Shown: positions 23,540 through 36,425, counted from the stretch's first letter. The stretch is 64,000 nt of DNA from Amphiura filiformis (GCF_039555335.1 NC_092637.1:9260815-9324814); one strand, 5' to 3'. Notes: generated by a model not told the origin, from the sequence alone. Numbers and translations: made by a program.

Positions 23540-23689
23540 AAATTTACTTAAGTTTCAAAGTCTGTGACTATTAAAAGTCAATTCTGCTTTTGCTTCTGCT
23601 TGTCATTTCCGAGATCCGGGCGATTGAAAATGGGCTCAGACCCCCCACCCCTTTAGTGCACATGCGTCATAACATTTATTTTCCTCCAA

Positions 23690-24825
23690 CTTTAGACATC
23701 AATATCTTCCGCTAAGGGTAAGCTAGAGGGCTACAAATTGGAATCTAGGGTGTATTTTACCCAAATAACCAGAATCTGGACTAAAAAAACAACTGTATCT
23801 TACCCCATTTGCTGATATAGTCATCTAAAATGCATGTTTGTGTTGACGCGTCACGCACATGACAAATTCCCATTTTATCCCCCACTCCTCTTCATATTAG
23901 ATGAAAGACATCATCTATGTTGCCTTTAGTAGGCATTAGGCAATATAGGTTCATGTGTGACCCCCTAATGAGTAGACCACTCATTGGCTTAATAAAAATT
24001 TCACAGGGGCTCAAAGATGACTTCTCAGGCTCTCAGCCAAAAGACCCCCCCCCCCTTCGTGACCCCCACACAAACTCACACAAATTCAAAATACTTGAAT
24101 GATGTTCCTCTGTACCTTAGTGGTATCAAGCCATCTTCATGATTAAAATGGTGTTTGAATCTCTCATTGAAATACACATTGCATTCTGGGTATTAGAACA
24201 TTAATGTCAATTACTGTGTATTTCTCCTAACAGTCATTATAACCATGAAGATGGCTTGATACCACTAAGATTCTGGTACAGAAGAAGATCATGCAAGTGT
24301 TGTGCGAGTTTGGTAAATGGTGAATTATTTCCAACAATGTCAAATGGGATCATGAACGGGGTCTTTTTTGGATTTTTGGCTGAGGAGCCATCTTTGAGTC
24401 CCTGTGAATTTTTTATTATTTTATAAGCCAATGAGTGGTCTACCCGGGCCTGCTATAGAGGGTCACACCTGAACCTATATTTAGAGAATAAAAGATAGGA
24501 TTTTGTCTTTTGCCTATCCAATATCGTGCCATAATGGATGGGCTGGCCAATATTTTGAGTAGTGGATGCCGGCTGCGCGCCGGCATCCACTACGATGAAT
24601 AAGAATGCCTACTAAAGGCAAAATAGATGATGTCTGACATCTAGTATGAAAGAGGGGGGGGGGGCAAAATGGGAATTTGTCATTTGCGTCAGCACAAACA
24701 TGCATTTTTAGATGTCTATATCAGCAAATAGGGGTAACATACATTTTTTTTTTTTTTTTGAATCCAGATTGTTATTTGGGTCAAAGACACCCTAGATTCC
24801 AATAGAGGTTATCCACTTCACTCAT
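23690..24825. mobile_element. 1.1-kb foldback element
   Basis: TGCTGATATAGTCATCTAAA, ATGCATGTTTGTG and CATCATCTATGTTGCCTTTA on the left pair with AAATAGATGATGTCTGAC, CAAACATGCATTTTTAGATG and TATATCAGCAAATAGGGG on the right. The centre is GTGGTATCAAGCCATCTTCA..ATGAAGATGGCTTGATACCA. The right arm carries an extra compact hairpin at 24559-24593. Confidence 0.85.
24559..24593. repeat. Perfect 15-bp stem, 5-nt loop hairpin
   Basis: GTAGTGGATGCCGGC, loop TGCGC, then the exact reverse complement GCCGGCATCCACTAC. It is GC-rich in an AT-rich setting and absent from the opposite arm of the surrounding foldback. Confidence 0.9.
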
Positions 24826-25109
24826 GTGTGACTTCTAACAAAAGGCACTGATTCCCGTAGTATTCCTCATTCAATCCAATTCAATGCACGACCTCGGAGT
24901 TACCTGCATGACTTTGGCGGGCTATTTTGAAACAGTGATGGCTGCACATGCAGGTACTTCTTTTGTAAGTCCTAAACAAGGTAAAGCAGTCGCTGATAGG
25001 ATACGCAGCTTATAGAACACGGATAACCTGTAAAAATAGCCCAGTAGCTTACCCCTAGGGAAAGATATGGGTGTCTAAACTCGGAAGAAAATGAATGTCG
25101 CGACGCATA

Positions 25110-25460
25110 CACGCAAAAAGGGGGGGTCTGACCTAATTTTCAATATGCCGATTCTCGGAAACGACAAAAATAATTGTTGTTTCACTGAGGGAGTCGCAAA
25201 ATTGTCATTTTGGATTTTTAAAAAAATTGTTATTATGTGCCTTATTCTATTTTGTTTATTAGTGATGTTTTACGATCTTAGTATGAAAGATTCCAGAAAT
25301 CCAGAAATTAAAAGTTGCATAAGATTTGGAGCATCTGCAGTTTTGCATACATTGGAATGGCTGTTTTGTGTCAAAATTAGTGTGTGACAGTGAGGGCGCT
25401 TTGCATAAAAGTTAAACGCTCTTTCAATTTGGAAATTTTAGTGTCCTACATGTAACTACA
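25110..25460. repeat. Dispersed repeat (copy at 63.05-63.6 kb)
   Basis: GGTCTGACC..TTTTCA, ATTATGTGCCTTATTCTATT, AAAGTTGCATAAGATTTGGA, GTCAAAATTAG and GAGGGCGCTTTGC recur in the same order at 63055-63600. The 98-codon open frame over it is incidental. Confidence 0.65.
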
Positions 25461-27033
25461 TGTATGAAGATAATAGGTGGATGAATTGACTTTGAAATTG
25501 ACCCCCATTTTAATATTGAATGAAATGTTAATTTTGGAGGCCTTCCTGAACTTATAAAATGAAACAAAAATTTGGCCACAATTTCTTGTGGCATATACAT
25601 TGTACATGTATATCTTCACACCCTTAACATTTTCTATAGGAAGAGTCTGGTGGTGTATGACTTTAAATGCAAAGCACCCTCTCAGCTAGTTTGGACATAA
25701 AACAGCCATTTACAAGAATACACATGCTCCAAGTCTGAAATGCAACATTAAAAAAAAAAATGTCGAGACCAAAATGTGTAAAATGACACCATATCAATAT
25801 AGAATAAAGGAAATCATAATATTTTTGGATGCAAACTGGCAGCTTTCAGACCCCCACAAAGTTCTTAAGAGCCGCAAGACCTACATGTATGAAAATATAA
25901 TTGTGATTATTGGCTTCCTATGAGATCAATGCATCAATATGAAGATGTACATTACAGTTAAAATGGCTAATACTTTGAAAACTATGGCTCCTGTCATCAC
26001 ACTAGCCTTAAATACATTTGTGTACCTAAGCCTGAAAAAAAGCTTTCTGTTCAATCTTTTCATCTGTTGTTCATCCGATCATTGATACATTGAACAAAAA
26101 ATCAATTGTGATCAAGGCAGTCTGAAACAAAATGTGGTAAAAGTGAATATTATATTTATAAACTAGTTGTCTATTTTACAGATATGTCATTTATATGTCC
26201 AATTTTTGGGAACTGGTAAGGTGATGTGTCTTGGTGGAGGGGTGGCAAGTGGCGGTCTTAAAATTCCGCTAGGTTTTCGCAAAAATATGGTTATTTGGTA
26301 AATCATTTGCATATAAATTAATTGCTTTTTAAATCTTATTTCTTTCCTTTTTTTCCAAACATTGAGCTGGGGGCAAAAGATTTGTTAAAATTCCAATTAA
26401 AAACAACCACTAAAATAAAAAAAAAAGTAAAAATGAAAACAACATGTGTATCAAGGTGGAGGCATTGTTGCCGATGCTTTATGCATAGAATTATGGGACC
26501 AGAGCACTGCAAAATTTTACTTTCATCTTGTGATTCTTTATAATCAATCATTACAAACATAAAGCAATTGATGCCTACATGTATTTCCAATCCATGCCTA
26601 AAATGACCAACAGATTTCACAATAGCTCTACCGGCCCTCTACTCCTGATTGCAGACAAATACAGCACTGATTTCTTTAGGATAACAAATTTATACATGTA
26701 TACAGGATAATACATGTATTTTGCTCATACCAACAATTTTGTCTGGAATTGGGAGTGCAGTTTGTATTCCACTCTTGCATTTCTTTATTCACACATATGC
26801 CTATGGAATAGACTAGAAACTTTGTTGATATTCACTTCTACCACATCTTTTAAACCCAAAGGTTTGTTTCCGACTTTTGTGATCAAAATGTCTCTTTTGT
26901 TTCAATGTGATGTATGATTTGAGGATCGCACAAAGGTGATACATGTAGTATAAAAGCAGAAACACAGCCTCCATGGCAGTTGAGATTGGATTAATAATTT
27001 CCTTTCTTTTCACCTGGAAGCTGACAGTAATGT
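25461..27033. other. No gene recognised
   Basis: AT-rich sequence with many TACATGTA octamers (25602, 25883, 26576, 26694, 26710, 26941). No domain or inverted repeat was seen. Confidence 0.4.
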
Positions 27034-27204
27034 TTACTTGATTTGTTTGAAGTGGCCTTCTTTTTCTTCATCTTTATCATCTTCCCTGTTTCTCTTCTTT
27101 CTTGAAAGGCCAGAATGCTTAATGGGTCTTTTGGCCTGGCTTGACCATTTTGTTCGAGCCTGGCTCCACCAGGACCCAAGTGTGTCTCCACACAGAGCAA
27201 CTAT
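27034..27204 (-). CDS. Terminal-exon-like ORF, basic C-terminus, unknown function
   Basis: On the minus strand a plausible acceptor (TTTGTTAAAACAG) precedes a phase-0 frame of exactly 56 codons plus a stop: IVALCGDTLGSWWSQARTKW, SSQAKRPIKHSGLSRKKRNR, EDDKDEEKEGHFKQIK. The Lys/Arg- and Asp/Glu-rich tail looks like a nuclear protein C-terminus. I do not recognise the family and no upstream exon was found, so it may be a last exon of a gene nested in the GMC intron or a processed remnant. Confidence 0.35.
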   Translation of the reverse strand: MVALCGDTLGSWWSQARTKWSSQAKRPIKHSGLSRKKRNREDDKDEEKEGHFKQIK

Positions 27205-27249
27205 CTGTTTTAACAAACATTTAATGATTGAGACTACTTGAGTGTTCAT

Positions 27250-28715
27250 AGATAAAGGATGACCTTTTAGACAAGAGTAAAAGTTTCATTTTGTTTGTAT
27301 GTACTTGAATTTGTTAACTGAATCTTGTATCCGAACTGATGACCTACATTTTGTGGATGGTCAATGATTTTCAGGGGTATTCTTTCTGGGCTCTCCTAAA
27401 GACTGCATTAATGTAAACATGTTGCACAGCTGCACTTGTATCAATGTCTATCAATAACTTTGTACATGATTCACTCAAATGCACATGTATATGAAAATCG
27501 ATGGAAAAAGTGTTGTTTAGACCTCACACCTTCTGTTGTGGTGGGAGGTGTTGGGAAGAAGATAAAGAGCAAAGTTGTTGTTCTTTCTGCCCGGTTTGGA
27601 GCACCCTGCCCATGATAGCGAGCCATGTGTTGTGACCAAGCTGGTCATTAGTGCTAGCTATGTGTACCAGGCTGTCAACTCTCACGCATTGGGTCACTTT
27701 CTCAACTTGTTGCTCCTACCCCCCCTCCGCTTTTCACATTCTCGAGCGCCATGGCTCAAATAATCATGGTACAAATTGAACATTGAGTCAGCAAATCCTG
27801 CACGCCTCTGTCTCATGCCAAGCAATTCCAAAAGTGGACAGCCAGCAGCCCTGTGTGTATGTGGTTTGATTCTAGGGCAATCACATCCCTTAGCATGCTT
27901 GGCCTGCCAGGGGGTTCATTGCTGTGGTATATTGCACTGTAGCGTTTTGCAGCTCAGTGTAGCCAGTTTATTTATGTAATTTTGTCCCGTTTGTAGGTAT
28001 GAATGACACTTTACTCTTTGCTGTGCTGTGGGGAGCAATTTGCCCCCCCCACGGCTACGCCACTGGTATTTTGTAGCATTCTTTGGTCCCTCAAGGTATC
28101 TTCTTGGTATTGGAAGTGCAAATAATCTACCTCTTATTTATGCATGCAGAACTTTACCCCAATTGTACTCTTTACATCAGTAACTGGACTGAAGGGCTAG
28201 TGTCCCCAAGAAATTGCCCCGAGTAGTTATCATTGCAAAGAGCAATTAATAATAATAACAATATTTACTTCTTTATTTCCATTTTGTTATCCCCTGGCTT
28301 TCTGAACCATTAAGATAGCTGCTTCAGATACAACACCCTTGCAGAAAATTAGCTCCTGTGTCAGATCAATCAGGTCTATTCATTGGAATGTTTTTAACAT
28401 AACAAAGAAAACTATTTTCCCCACCTATTTTAAGAGTCGTATATAAGAATTGTAACAATTCTTATGTTTGTCTTTATTTGTTTAAAATTCCGTTAATTTT
28501 TACAATTTTTGATTTTTTTTGGCCCACTTACATAATGTAGCATGGAGCTATGGTTACCAAACTTTCAGGGATGGTAAATAAGCTGAATAGTATCTAGATT
28601 CTCTTGTCAGTTTTTGTGGATAAAGTGTTTACTTTTTGGGAAAAAAAACACATTTTTTATTTCAGGGCCATCCAAAAATTATAAAAAAATACCAACATTC
28701 CTGTTAACTACTTAA
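27250..28715. other. No gene recognised
   Basis: A somewhat GC-richer patch at 27590-28070 has only short frames without domains. CACGGCTACGCCACTGG at about 28050 resembles the end of a common dispersed repeat. Confidence 0.35.
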
Positions 28716-29036
28716 AAGGGCACTTCATGATCCACAGCATCATCCCCCCACTGTTCTCAAAATCACTGGAAACCTCTGGCTACATAATGTTAATACAAAA
28801 AAATTCTGGCAGATTAATTCGTTTTGCAAAGATATCGTGAAATTTGGTATACCGCAACGAAATTACAACACATTGTCTATGGAGCAGTGTACAAATGTAA
28901 TACACATAATCATGCATAACTCGCAAACGCAAAATCGGTAACAACTGAAGTATTGGGAATAAGCTTTTTTTTGGATATCTACTGAAAAATGTCCTAAAAA
29001 GTGGATGCTCGGATCACGAAATACTCCTTTAAGTAA
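28716..29036. mobile_element. MITE family 4, copy 1 (inverted partner at 56.9 kb)
   Basis: CTTCATGATCCACAGCATCA, TAATTCGTTTTGCAAAGATA, TGTCTATGGAGCAGTGTA and GGATCACGAAATACTCCTTT match the reverse complement of 56939-57256. Short terminal inverted repeats (AAAGGAG.ATT..GTGATCC) bound it. Confidence 0.75.
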
Positions 29037-29950
29037 CACTAAGCTAGAAAGTAAACTTGGTTTGTATTAGGCCTATTCTGTGATATATTGGCAACAAAAT
29101 GAAATTCAAAACTTTTATATACAACTGTTATAAAGGAGAGAAAAATCAGTTTTAATAAAATCTTTGTTTTCAAAATGTGGCTATTTTGAGAAATTGGCAA
29201 AGTGCTAAAAGCCCTTCCCTGTAGTAATTCAATGGGATTTTGAGATGACAAAAATTTGCATAAATCAAAAACACTTTTTTTGAAAAAATATTAAAACTTG
29301 GCATAAGGTTTTCTCATCAATACACATCCTATATCATTTTCAAGGAGTTCTGAGCATGACATCGTAGCCGATAAAGGGTAGACGAGGCATTGTTGGTCGA
29401 AACAGCCAAAATTGTGATTTTCATTATCTAAATCAATATATTTTATTGAAATTAAAAATAACACTTTGATGTTTTGCAGAAGTTCATTCTACAAATTATA
29501 TGCTTTGAAAATGTGACCATAAAATTATTATTTATTTATTTATTTCTCATTCATTTGACAGATCTTTGCTTTTGGACATTTTACTCTTTGTCATTGTCAG
29601 ACGAATTCTTCTTTGCGATAATCGTTGCAAATAAGTGGTAAGTCAATATTATATTTGTTGTCTTTTTTCCATGTCTATGTACAGTTTGTTTTATTAATCA
29701 TTCATGAAAGAAAAAGTGTGTCTTAAAGCTTCTGTAGTGTATGGCTTCATCATAATTTTGTGGTACACATTTTTGTGTCACGATCAGAGAAATCTGCCAT
29801 TTCATGTCTGTCTCTGTCTTTAAAGAATTTGTTTGAAGAATGAAAAATTGATTAAAATATTTCATTATGTACTGTGTACATGACAATGTCAGATTAATCT
29901 AAGTTTATTTTAGTAATAGTTTGGAGTCAGGAAGATGGTGAAGGGGAAAT
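29037..29950. other. No gene recognised
   Basis: AT-rich, with no supportable feature. Confidence 0.4.
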
Positions 29951-29954
29951 TTAT

Positions 29955-32830
29955 GGGTCAGTCCATGTCAAATCAACCAATTTACTGAAAAGTTCCCAGG
30001 TGACCCTCTCAGGTGTTGATGAAATTACATCAGAATAATCTTTTGTGGCCACAATGAACCCATACAAAAATTTGGCCTCATAGGCCATGTCGTTTTGAGA
30101 AATGGCCGTTTGAAGTTTGGCCCTGACCCCCCCTTTTTGGCACTCACGAGTGTTATTGGTAATTTAATACCAACTTTGGTAGCTCATAACTTCTTGTTCT
30201 GAACAGATGTAAAGTTGCATTCTAGCTAATCTTAAGTCATATTTTTAGAATCTGGCTCTAAATTTCAGATATATCTGCTTTCCTTTTAAAGTTATGAGCA
30301 CCCAAAGTTGGTCATTTATTCAACCACAAGTGTGATTTTGTCATTTTGCGGGTGATCATAATCATCATATGACTCAAATGTCATAGATACATTGTCTATT
30401 ATTATTGTCTAATTGTCTATTAGTACATCTGAGCTCACAACCAAGTTAGAGGAAATCAAACCATTAATGGATTATGGATGGGCGGCATCCAAAGTTGGGT
30501 TCTGGTGAAAATTTGCTTGAGACCACCCTCTTTCAGACCAATGGTTGACCTTGTCGACAGTTGAAACGTGAATTGAAATTTACTGCCATGAAACATACTG
30601 AATAAGACCTACCTAGAAACAAAAATTCAGCATTGGTACTCAATGCTCATAACTTTTAAAGGAAAGCAGATATCTGAAATTTAGAGCCAGATTCTGAAAA
30701 TATGACAAGGTTAGCTAGAATGCAACATTACAGCTTTACATGTATATGGTCATTTTCACGGTAAAGGGTGTAACTTTGGATTTTTAACATTTTAATCCCT
30801 AGTGTTCTAATAAAGCCACAGAATTCCATGATTTTTGGCCACATAAGTCATCTAGTTAGCAGCTACCTTGGGTAGCATAATCAGCTTTGGGAGTTACTGC
30901 GTTCAGTTTTAGCAGGCTTAAATGTACTTAATATTGCCATTTTGAAAAACTATAAAAAAACAGTAACATTTTTGTAAAACCCTGTGTTTTCTTCAGTTAG
31001 TTCATGGATAATTTTTCTTATCCTGAAAGTACAGTCATATGTTCAGTAAACACTGCCACATTAGATTTAATTGTGAACAGCCCTGTATTTTTGAGAACCG
31101 GACTTCGATATTTGTCGTTTCGAGGCTTCATTTTCCGTTAACAATTGTTAACAAACTTTGTGGGTGTAGCTTTGGTTCATAATTCTTGGTTATTTCTTCA
31201 CTTCTTCTTGATTCATAACAGTTGTTATCTTAACTTGAAATGGGTAACAAAAATTAGTCGATTTGCAAGCTTTTAAAATTTTTATAAAATCTTGACTTCA
31301 AAGAGCCGTTTTTCCGTTAACTTTTTTGAAGCCTCCGAAACAAACTGTTCAGCAAGCTTGTGCAAATATAAATAAAAGAGCTCATCAAATCTATTTATCA
31401 AAATGTAGCAAAGTAGATCCTCAAGTCACATGTTTTTAAATCGTGGAGATATATATCACCGTTTGAAAATGGGACCCAATACAAACTTTCCGTTAACAAT
31501 TGAAGCCTCCGAAACAAATGAAGCCTCCGAAACAACAATAAGATTAATTATCATCTATGCATATCTAAATTGGTGTTTCATACTGATATCTGCATTGTAA
31601 TTGTTACTTGATATGTGCAGAATGTCATAAATTAAAAAAAATGTTGATGTTATGGTTAATGTTTGAAAAATATACTGATACCCAAAAAGCCTGTTTCGGA
31701 GGCTTCACATGCAAAAAACACCATACTAAACAAATGGGTGAAAAAGTTAACATGCTATAAATCTACAATATCTGCCGTGATAGAATCATTGATTCAATAC
31801 ACACAAGAAAATAACAGCTTAGATGATCCCAACAGTGTTGTTTTCAAAAAACTACTTCTGCAGTGTTTAGCCATTGTTAACATGAAGCCTCCGAAACGAA
31901 AAAAAAAAATGACTTGCTGTGATAATTTAATTTTTGTCACAACTAAAATTCAATACTTAGAAGCAAAGCATGAAAATTGGTAATTGTGATATTTTTTACC
32001 TATTTTTTCATGTCAACTTGCAGTAGTTAGCCAAATATTTTACTTTTATGATCACCTGTGTTGTTAACTGAAGCCTCCGAAACACAAATCGCTTTAATTG
32101 CCAATTCTAAAATATAACTCCAATTTCTGTGAAACTTGGCTGGGAGGTTCCTTTTATCAAGTAGTATTTGTACATGAAGTTAGACATTCAAATTATTTTA
32201 GGAACCCAATTAAAACTTAAAAAATATGTTTAAGGTTGGGAAATTTCCATTGTAAATGACACTTTATGTTAAAAATTTTCAAAACTGCAATTACAAACAT
32301 AGCAAACCATGGTATAAAATGTAACTTATATCTGTTGACTTACTTTGGAATGGGATTTCACATGTATTCCAGCTTTCATGTCATAATTTTCTGAGCTTAT
32401 GTAAAATACATTTTTTCTTAGATTTTAACCAAAATGTTATGGAAATGTCAAATTTTTTATTAGAAATCGAAAGGTTTAAGCCTTGAAACATTATTTTACT
32501 GGAATTTAAGTTGCTTCTTTACATGATTTCAGTAAACAGAAACATGTTTAAGTGGTTTGAAATTTTGACCCAAAAAATCAAAAGTTACACCCTTTACTGT
32601 GAAAATGACCATATCTGTTCAGAACAAGAAGTTATGAGCTACACTCATGAAAGTGCCAAAGGGGGGTCCGGGCCAAACTTGAAACTGTTATTTCTCAAAA
32701 TCGACATGGCCTATGAGGGTAATTTTTTGTATGGGTTCATTGTGGCCACAAAAGATTATTCTGATGGAATTTAATCAAAATCTGAGAGGGTCACCTGAGG
32801 ACCTCTGGTTGATTTGACATGGACTGACCC
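29955..32830. mobile_element. 2.9-kb foldback element with TTAT target duplication
   Basis: GGGTCAGTCCATGTCAAATC at the left mirrors GATTTGACATGGACTGACCC at the right. The arms extend about 260 bp (CATACAAAAATTTGGCC / TTTTTTGTATGGG; CATAACTTCTTGTTCTGAAC / GTTCAGAACAAGAAGTTATG). TTAT lies immediately outside each end. The interior holds seven copies of a TGAAGCCTCCGAAAC motif but no recognisable transposase. Confidence 0.85.
31116..32083. repeat. Interspersed 15-mer TGAAGCCTCCGAAAC, seven copies
   Basis: Exact direct copies occur at 31327, 31501, 31519, 31883 and 32069, an exact inverted copy at 31693-31707, and an inverted copy lacking one G at about 31116. Several adjoin GTTAAC or CCGTTAACAATTG. 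An open frame at 31663-31983 overlaps two copies but shows no domain. Confidence 0.9.
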
Positions 32831-33952
32831 TTATGCAATTTTGCATTGCATTGGGTTTCAGTTTCACAACCTTGAGACATGCTTTCTTGTCTAACTCACT
32901 AACCCATTGGTCCTTCAATGACTTCATTGTAATACAAAACACATTTTAACATTTTATTTCCAATGTTGTACAGTGATGTATTATATTGTTTGATTCCGTA
33001 CTGCACTTTTTGCCAGACTCGCCTCGCACCAAAAAAAGTTGACAGATTCGAAGTTGCGTGTGAGTCCAGTCCAGTCTAGTCTTTAGTCAAATCCATGTAA
33101 GATGTGGAAAACCAGGCCTGGAAAGAATGGAGAATTCAGGAATCGCATTCCTGGGACGCTTGGTAATCGGAGAGGGGTATACTTTTGGGGATAAATAAAT
33201 AGGCCTACATTAGAAATGTTGGCAAATGAAGATTTCATCAAGACCTGGTGGAAAACATTATCTCAAAACATCAACTGGATCTCAAATTTTATCCCATATT
33301 TTATGCCATTGGTGAACTATAACTATTACCTAGATGCCAAATCTAAAATTATTTAAAAGTCCTTTATGTGTGGGTGCTACTGGGACTTGAATTTGAAATT
33401 GTTGGTCAATAGCCATAGCATTATATGCATAAAGGCAGCTATTTTGTTAGGCAAGATTAACATAAGAAAGAACAGCTGCCTTGTGCATTTAATCATGTAG
33501 TGCTATAAATCAAGATGTTAACTAGTCCAAAACTACAAATAAAACACAAAGGAGCAATCTATAACTTAGGTCAAGTTTAAATGTAAAATCAATTACTGCC
33601 CTTTGCGGTCTTTACTGTGTAATTGTAAATTTCCTTTCAAAAGCCATAATGTATTATCTATGATCTTGTATATAAAATTGGTTATTTTTTTTTCAAACCT
33701 GATTATCTGTCATATTTCCAAACTTGCACCTAAATGAAATCACCCAAATTTGTTATAAGTTTGTAGGTCAACAGAGCAAAATGAATTATGACATTGAATG
33801 TGCTATAAAACTGCAAGTTTTAAAAATGGCCAAAATAAAGTATGGGTTTGTTGTTGTTTTTGTTGTTTTTTATTTGGCAAAATCATTAGAATACAAAAAC
33901 AAATTATAGAGACAGAAAAATCATTACAAAGTACATCAATGTGACAAATTAT
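32831..33952. other. No gene recognised
   Basis: AT-rich sequence with no domain or foldback. One TAGGCCTA octamer lies at 33200. Confidence 0.4.
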
Positions 33953-34314
33953 TAAAGGGTGTACTACACCCCTGTGGTAAATTTGTGACTATTTTTGCAC
34001 TTTTCTCAAAAATAATAATGTGGTAACAAAAGTTATGTATATTATTGGGGCAAGGAATCCAATTACTACACTGAAATTTCAGTGACTCAAGACAAGCGGT
34101 TCAGTATATATGATAGAAAAAGAGATACATCCTAGCGGTATCTTATTTTTTATCATAAATAACGAACCGCTTGTCTTGGGACACTGAAATTCCACTGTAG
34201 TAAGTGGATTCCTTGCCCCTATAATATACATAACGTTTGTTACCACTGTGTTATTAGTTTTTGTGAAAAATGCAAAATAGACACAAATTTATCGAGGGGT
34301 GTAGTACCCCCTAG
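33953..34314. mobile_element. MITE family 2, copy 2
   Basis: AAAGGGTGTACTACACCCCT mirrors AGGGGTGTAGTACCCCCT, with AAGACAAGCGGTTCAGT / GAACCGCTTGTCTTG near the centre. It is closer to the 57.3 kb copy than to the 18.9 kb copy. Confidence 0.88.
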
Positions 34315-34479
34315 CCACAAAGTCATTTAGGAACAGGGCACACGGACATAAAAATTACAAGCCGGGATAACCCATTAAGCCCGCAGAAAAGGCAAGCTTA
34401 TTTCCGATGGGGTCCCAAGAAAAGATGAGAGAACAAAATAATGGGAAAACAAAAAAATGCCTACACAGTGAAATCAGAC

Positions 34480-34695
34480 ATCTCTTGACTGAGAGAGTTG
34501 TTGGCTAGATGTTGTTTGACACTTTGTTTAAATGCAGACTTGGTAGGCAATCCGTTGATGTTTGATGGGGATCATTCCAGTCCAAAATGGCTTTGTAGTA
34601 GAATGTGTTCGAGGCAATACCTTTTACCCTAGGAACAATGAAATTGGATTCACTTGATCTGGTTCCATAAGAGTGGCACTTGATGTTCTAGTGAA
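34480..34695 (-). pseudogene. Non-LTR retrotransposon RT C-terminal fragment
   Basis: The minus strand reads YGTRSSESNFIVPRVKGIAS then NTFYYKAILDWNDPHQT and, after a frameshift, LPTKSAFKQSVKQHLANN. This is the conserved C-terminal tail of CR1/L2-type reverse transcriptases (FxVPxxxxxxGxxSFxYxGaxxWNxLP...s...FKxxLKxxL). No catalytic part remains. Confidence 0.75.
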
Positions 34696-34984
34696 ATTCT
34701 GATTAAGATAAAGTGCACCTTGACAATGGTAGATGTTAAAGTACTTAAAGTGTTACAAAATGTAGTTAACCTTGTAAGTATTACAGCTCATGGATAGAAA
34801 CCCTTCCTGACAGTACATGTACTTATTATTTTAGCATAGAATAACAAATTCAAATTTGAAGGACATTTTACATTACTTCCCTGTATTTGTGCCAACTGAC
34901 CCGCTTATATATGCTACTGTACCACACAAAGATGATCACACACTTGCATGTAGAGACCATCTTTAATTTGGGGATAACACACAA

Positions 34985-35475
34985 TATATTAGAAGAATGG
35001 AGTGCTGAGGTTCTTCAAATCTTGAGTAGATCAGAGTTAGATCCTCAGCCAAGATGGATATCATGAATTGTTAAACCAACTCCTAAGTTAAAGAGATAAC
35101 ATTGCAGATGCTATACATGTAGACCAGATGGATGGTAAAACTGTTTTCTTTTCTGCAATAGTATTTGAATTTTTGCAAAGGGAAGTTCTTGGATTTCAAT
35201 CTAATAGTAATAATAATAATATTTATTTCAATAACCAAAAAAGTAAGCATATGCCTATCTTCGTGGAATACTGTAGTGTGACTGTGTTGCCACCAATCTG
35301 ACTTAGAATGTATCTGAATTTATCTCTGGATCTATTGAACTCTTGAGTGTGTCCACCAATCACAATTTACAATGTCCCAATATAATATTACCATAGTCAT
35401 CTCATATGAGATATGTGATCTCAAGATTTGAAGAACCTCTGACCCCTGCAATATTTTAATATTATGTGTTCTCAT
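34985..35475. repeat. Probable foldback element
   Basis: GAGGTTCTTCAAATCTTGAG (about 35010) pairs with CTCAAGATTTGAAGAACCTC (about 35425), and ACACACAATATATTA with TAATATTATGTGTT further out. The interior has an AAT-type run near 35205. Confidence 0.55.
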
Positions 35476-36000
35476 CAATTTCAGCAAGGTACAATGTATA
35501 TCTGTGCAAATTTGTGATTACTCTTGTGTAGTTGTATCAGCCTAGCACATCAAAATTTGGCCAAAAAAATGTGAAAAATATGTATAAGCCAATTCACAAT
35601 TACACAGTGAATACATGAAAGGGCAGCCATTTATGTTTACATAGAGTTGGCTGTGGTAGCTCCTTCTCATCTTGATAATTTTGAGATACTGTACAAACAA
35701 GATGTAATTCGCACTCATTTCTAAGGGCTCATATTGAAATACCCTACCACGTTTTCACACAGAAAGAAGGCAGGATTCCCTCGCTAAGCGTGCGCCTTTT
35801 AGGAAAGCTCGGTCAGGAAAGCACGCTCCTAATTTAAGTCAGTGAAGTGGCTAATTGCAGTGTTATAATCACACAGGATTTTAATAAAAGAAGGCTACCA
35901 CAGGAGAGCTGCAGGATGGCGCACACCTTCCTGTGTAAAAGAATTTAAAAAAGATCCCTAATTTGAATCATGTACATACAAATGTAACAAAATGCGAATG
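35476..36000. other. No gene recognised
   Basis: No domain, RNA gene or repeat partner was seen. Confidence 0.35.
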
Positions 36001-36425
36001 GTTTGTCCTTCTATGACCACCCAGGCAAAAATTTAGGCATGAGTCATGCCCATGAACATGCCAAGATCTTGCCATGAACATGCTAAGGTTACCACAAATA
36101 CCACAGATGGCAAAAACGATAAAACCAGAATAGGTCTTCAGTAAACTCTTCGCCCATGAACATGCCAAGATCTAGCCATGAACATGCTAAGGTCTTGCCA
36201 TGAACATGCCAAGAACATGCCCTATAATTTTCGCTAGCAAGGAGCATTAATTTGGGGAAAAAGGGTAGGCCTATACTTTTACCGCAAGGAATGAGCATTG
36301 AAAAATAATGTTGCAATTTTGCAAACCTGGTAAAGTCGCTCCACGACCATAAAGAACAGCAAAATACCACAGATGGCAAAAAACGATAAAACCAGATTAG
36401 GTCTTCACTTCAGTAAACTCTTCGC
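36001..36425. repeat. CATGAACATGC minisatellite with a 270-bp direct duplication
   Basis: Units of about 17-22 bp (CCATGAACATGC.AAG.TCT) repeat between 36045 and 36220. ACCACAGATGGCAAAAACGA then GGTCTTCAGTAAACTCTTCG at 36093-36152 is repeated at about 36365-36425. Confidence 0.75.

Noticed and set aside
25091-25387. 98-codon frame with a hydrophobic segment
   Set aside because: Lies on a dispersed repeat also present at 63 kb, where the frame is not kept.
34464-35609. CACAGTG heptamers at 34464 and 35603 as recombination signal or RAGL termini
   Set aside because: No A-rich nonamer at 12 or 23 bp and no inverted counterpart on the far side of RAG2L; 7-mers occur by chance.
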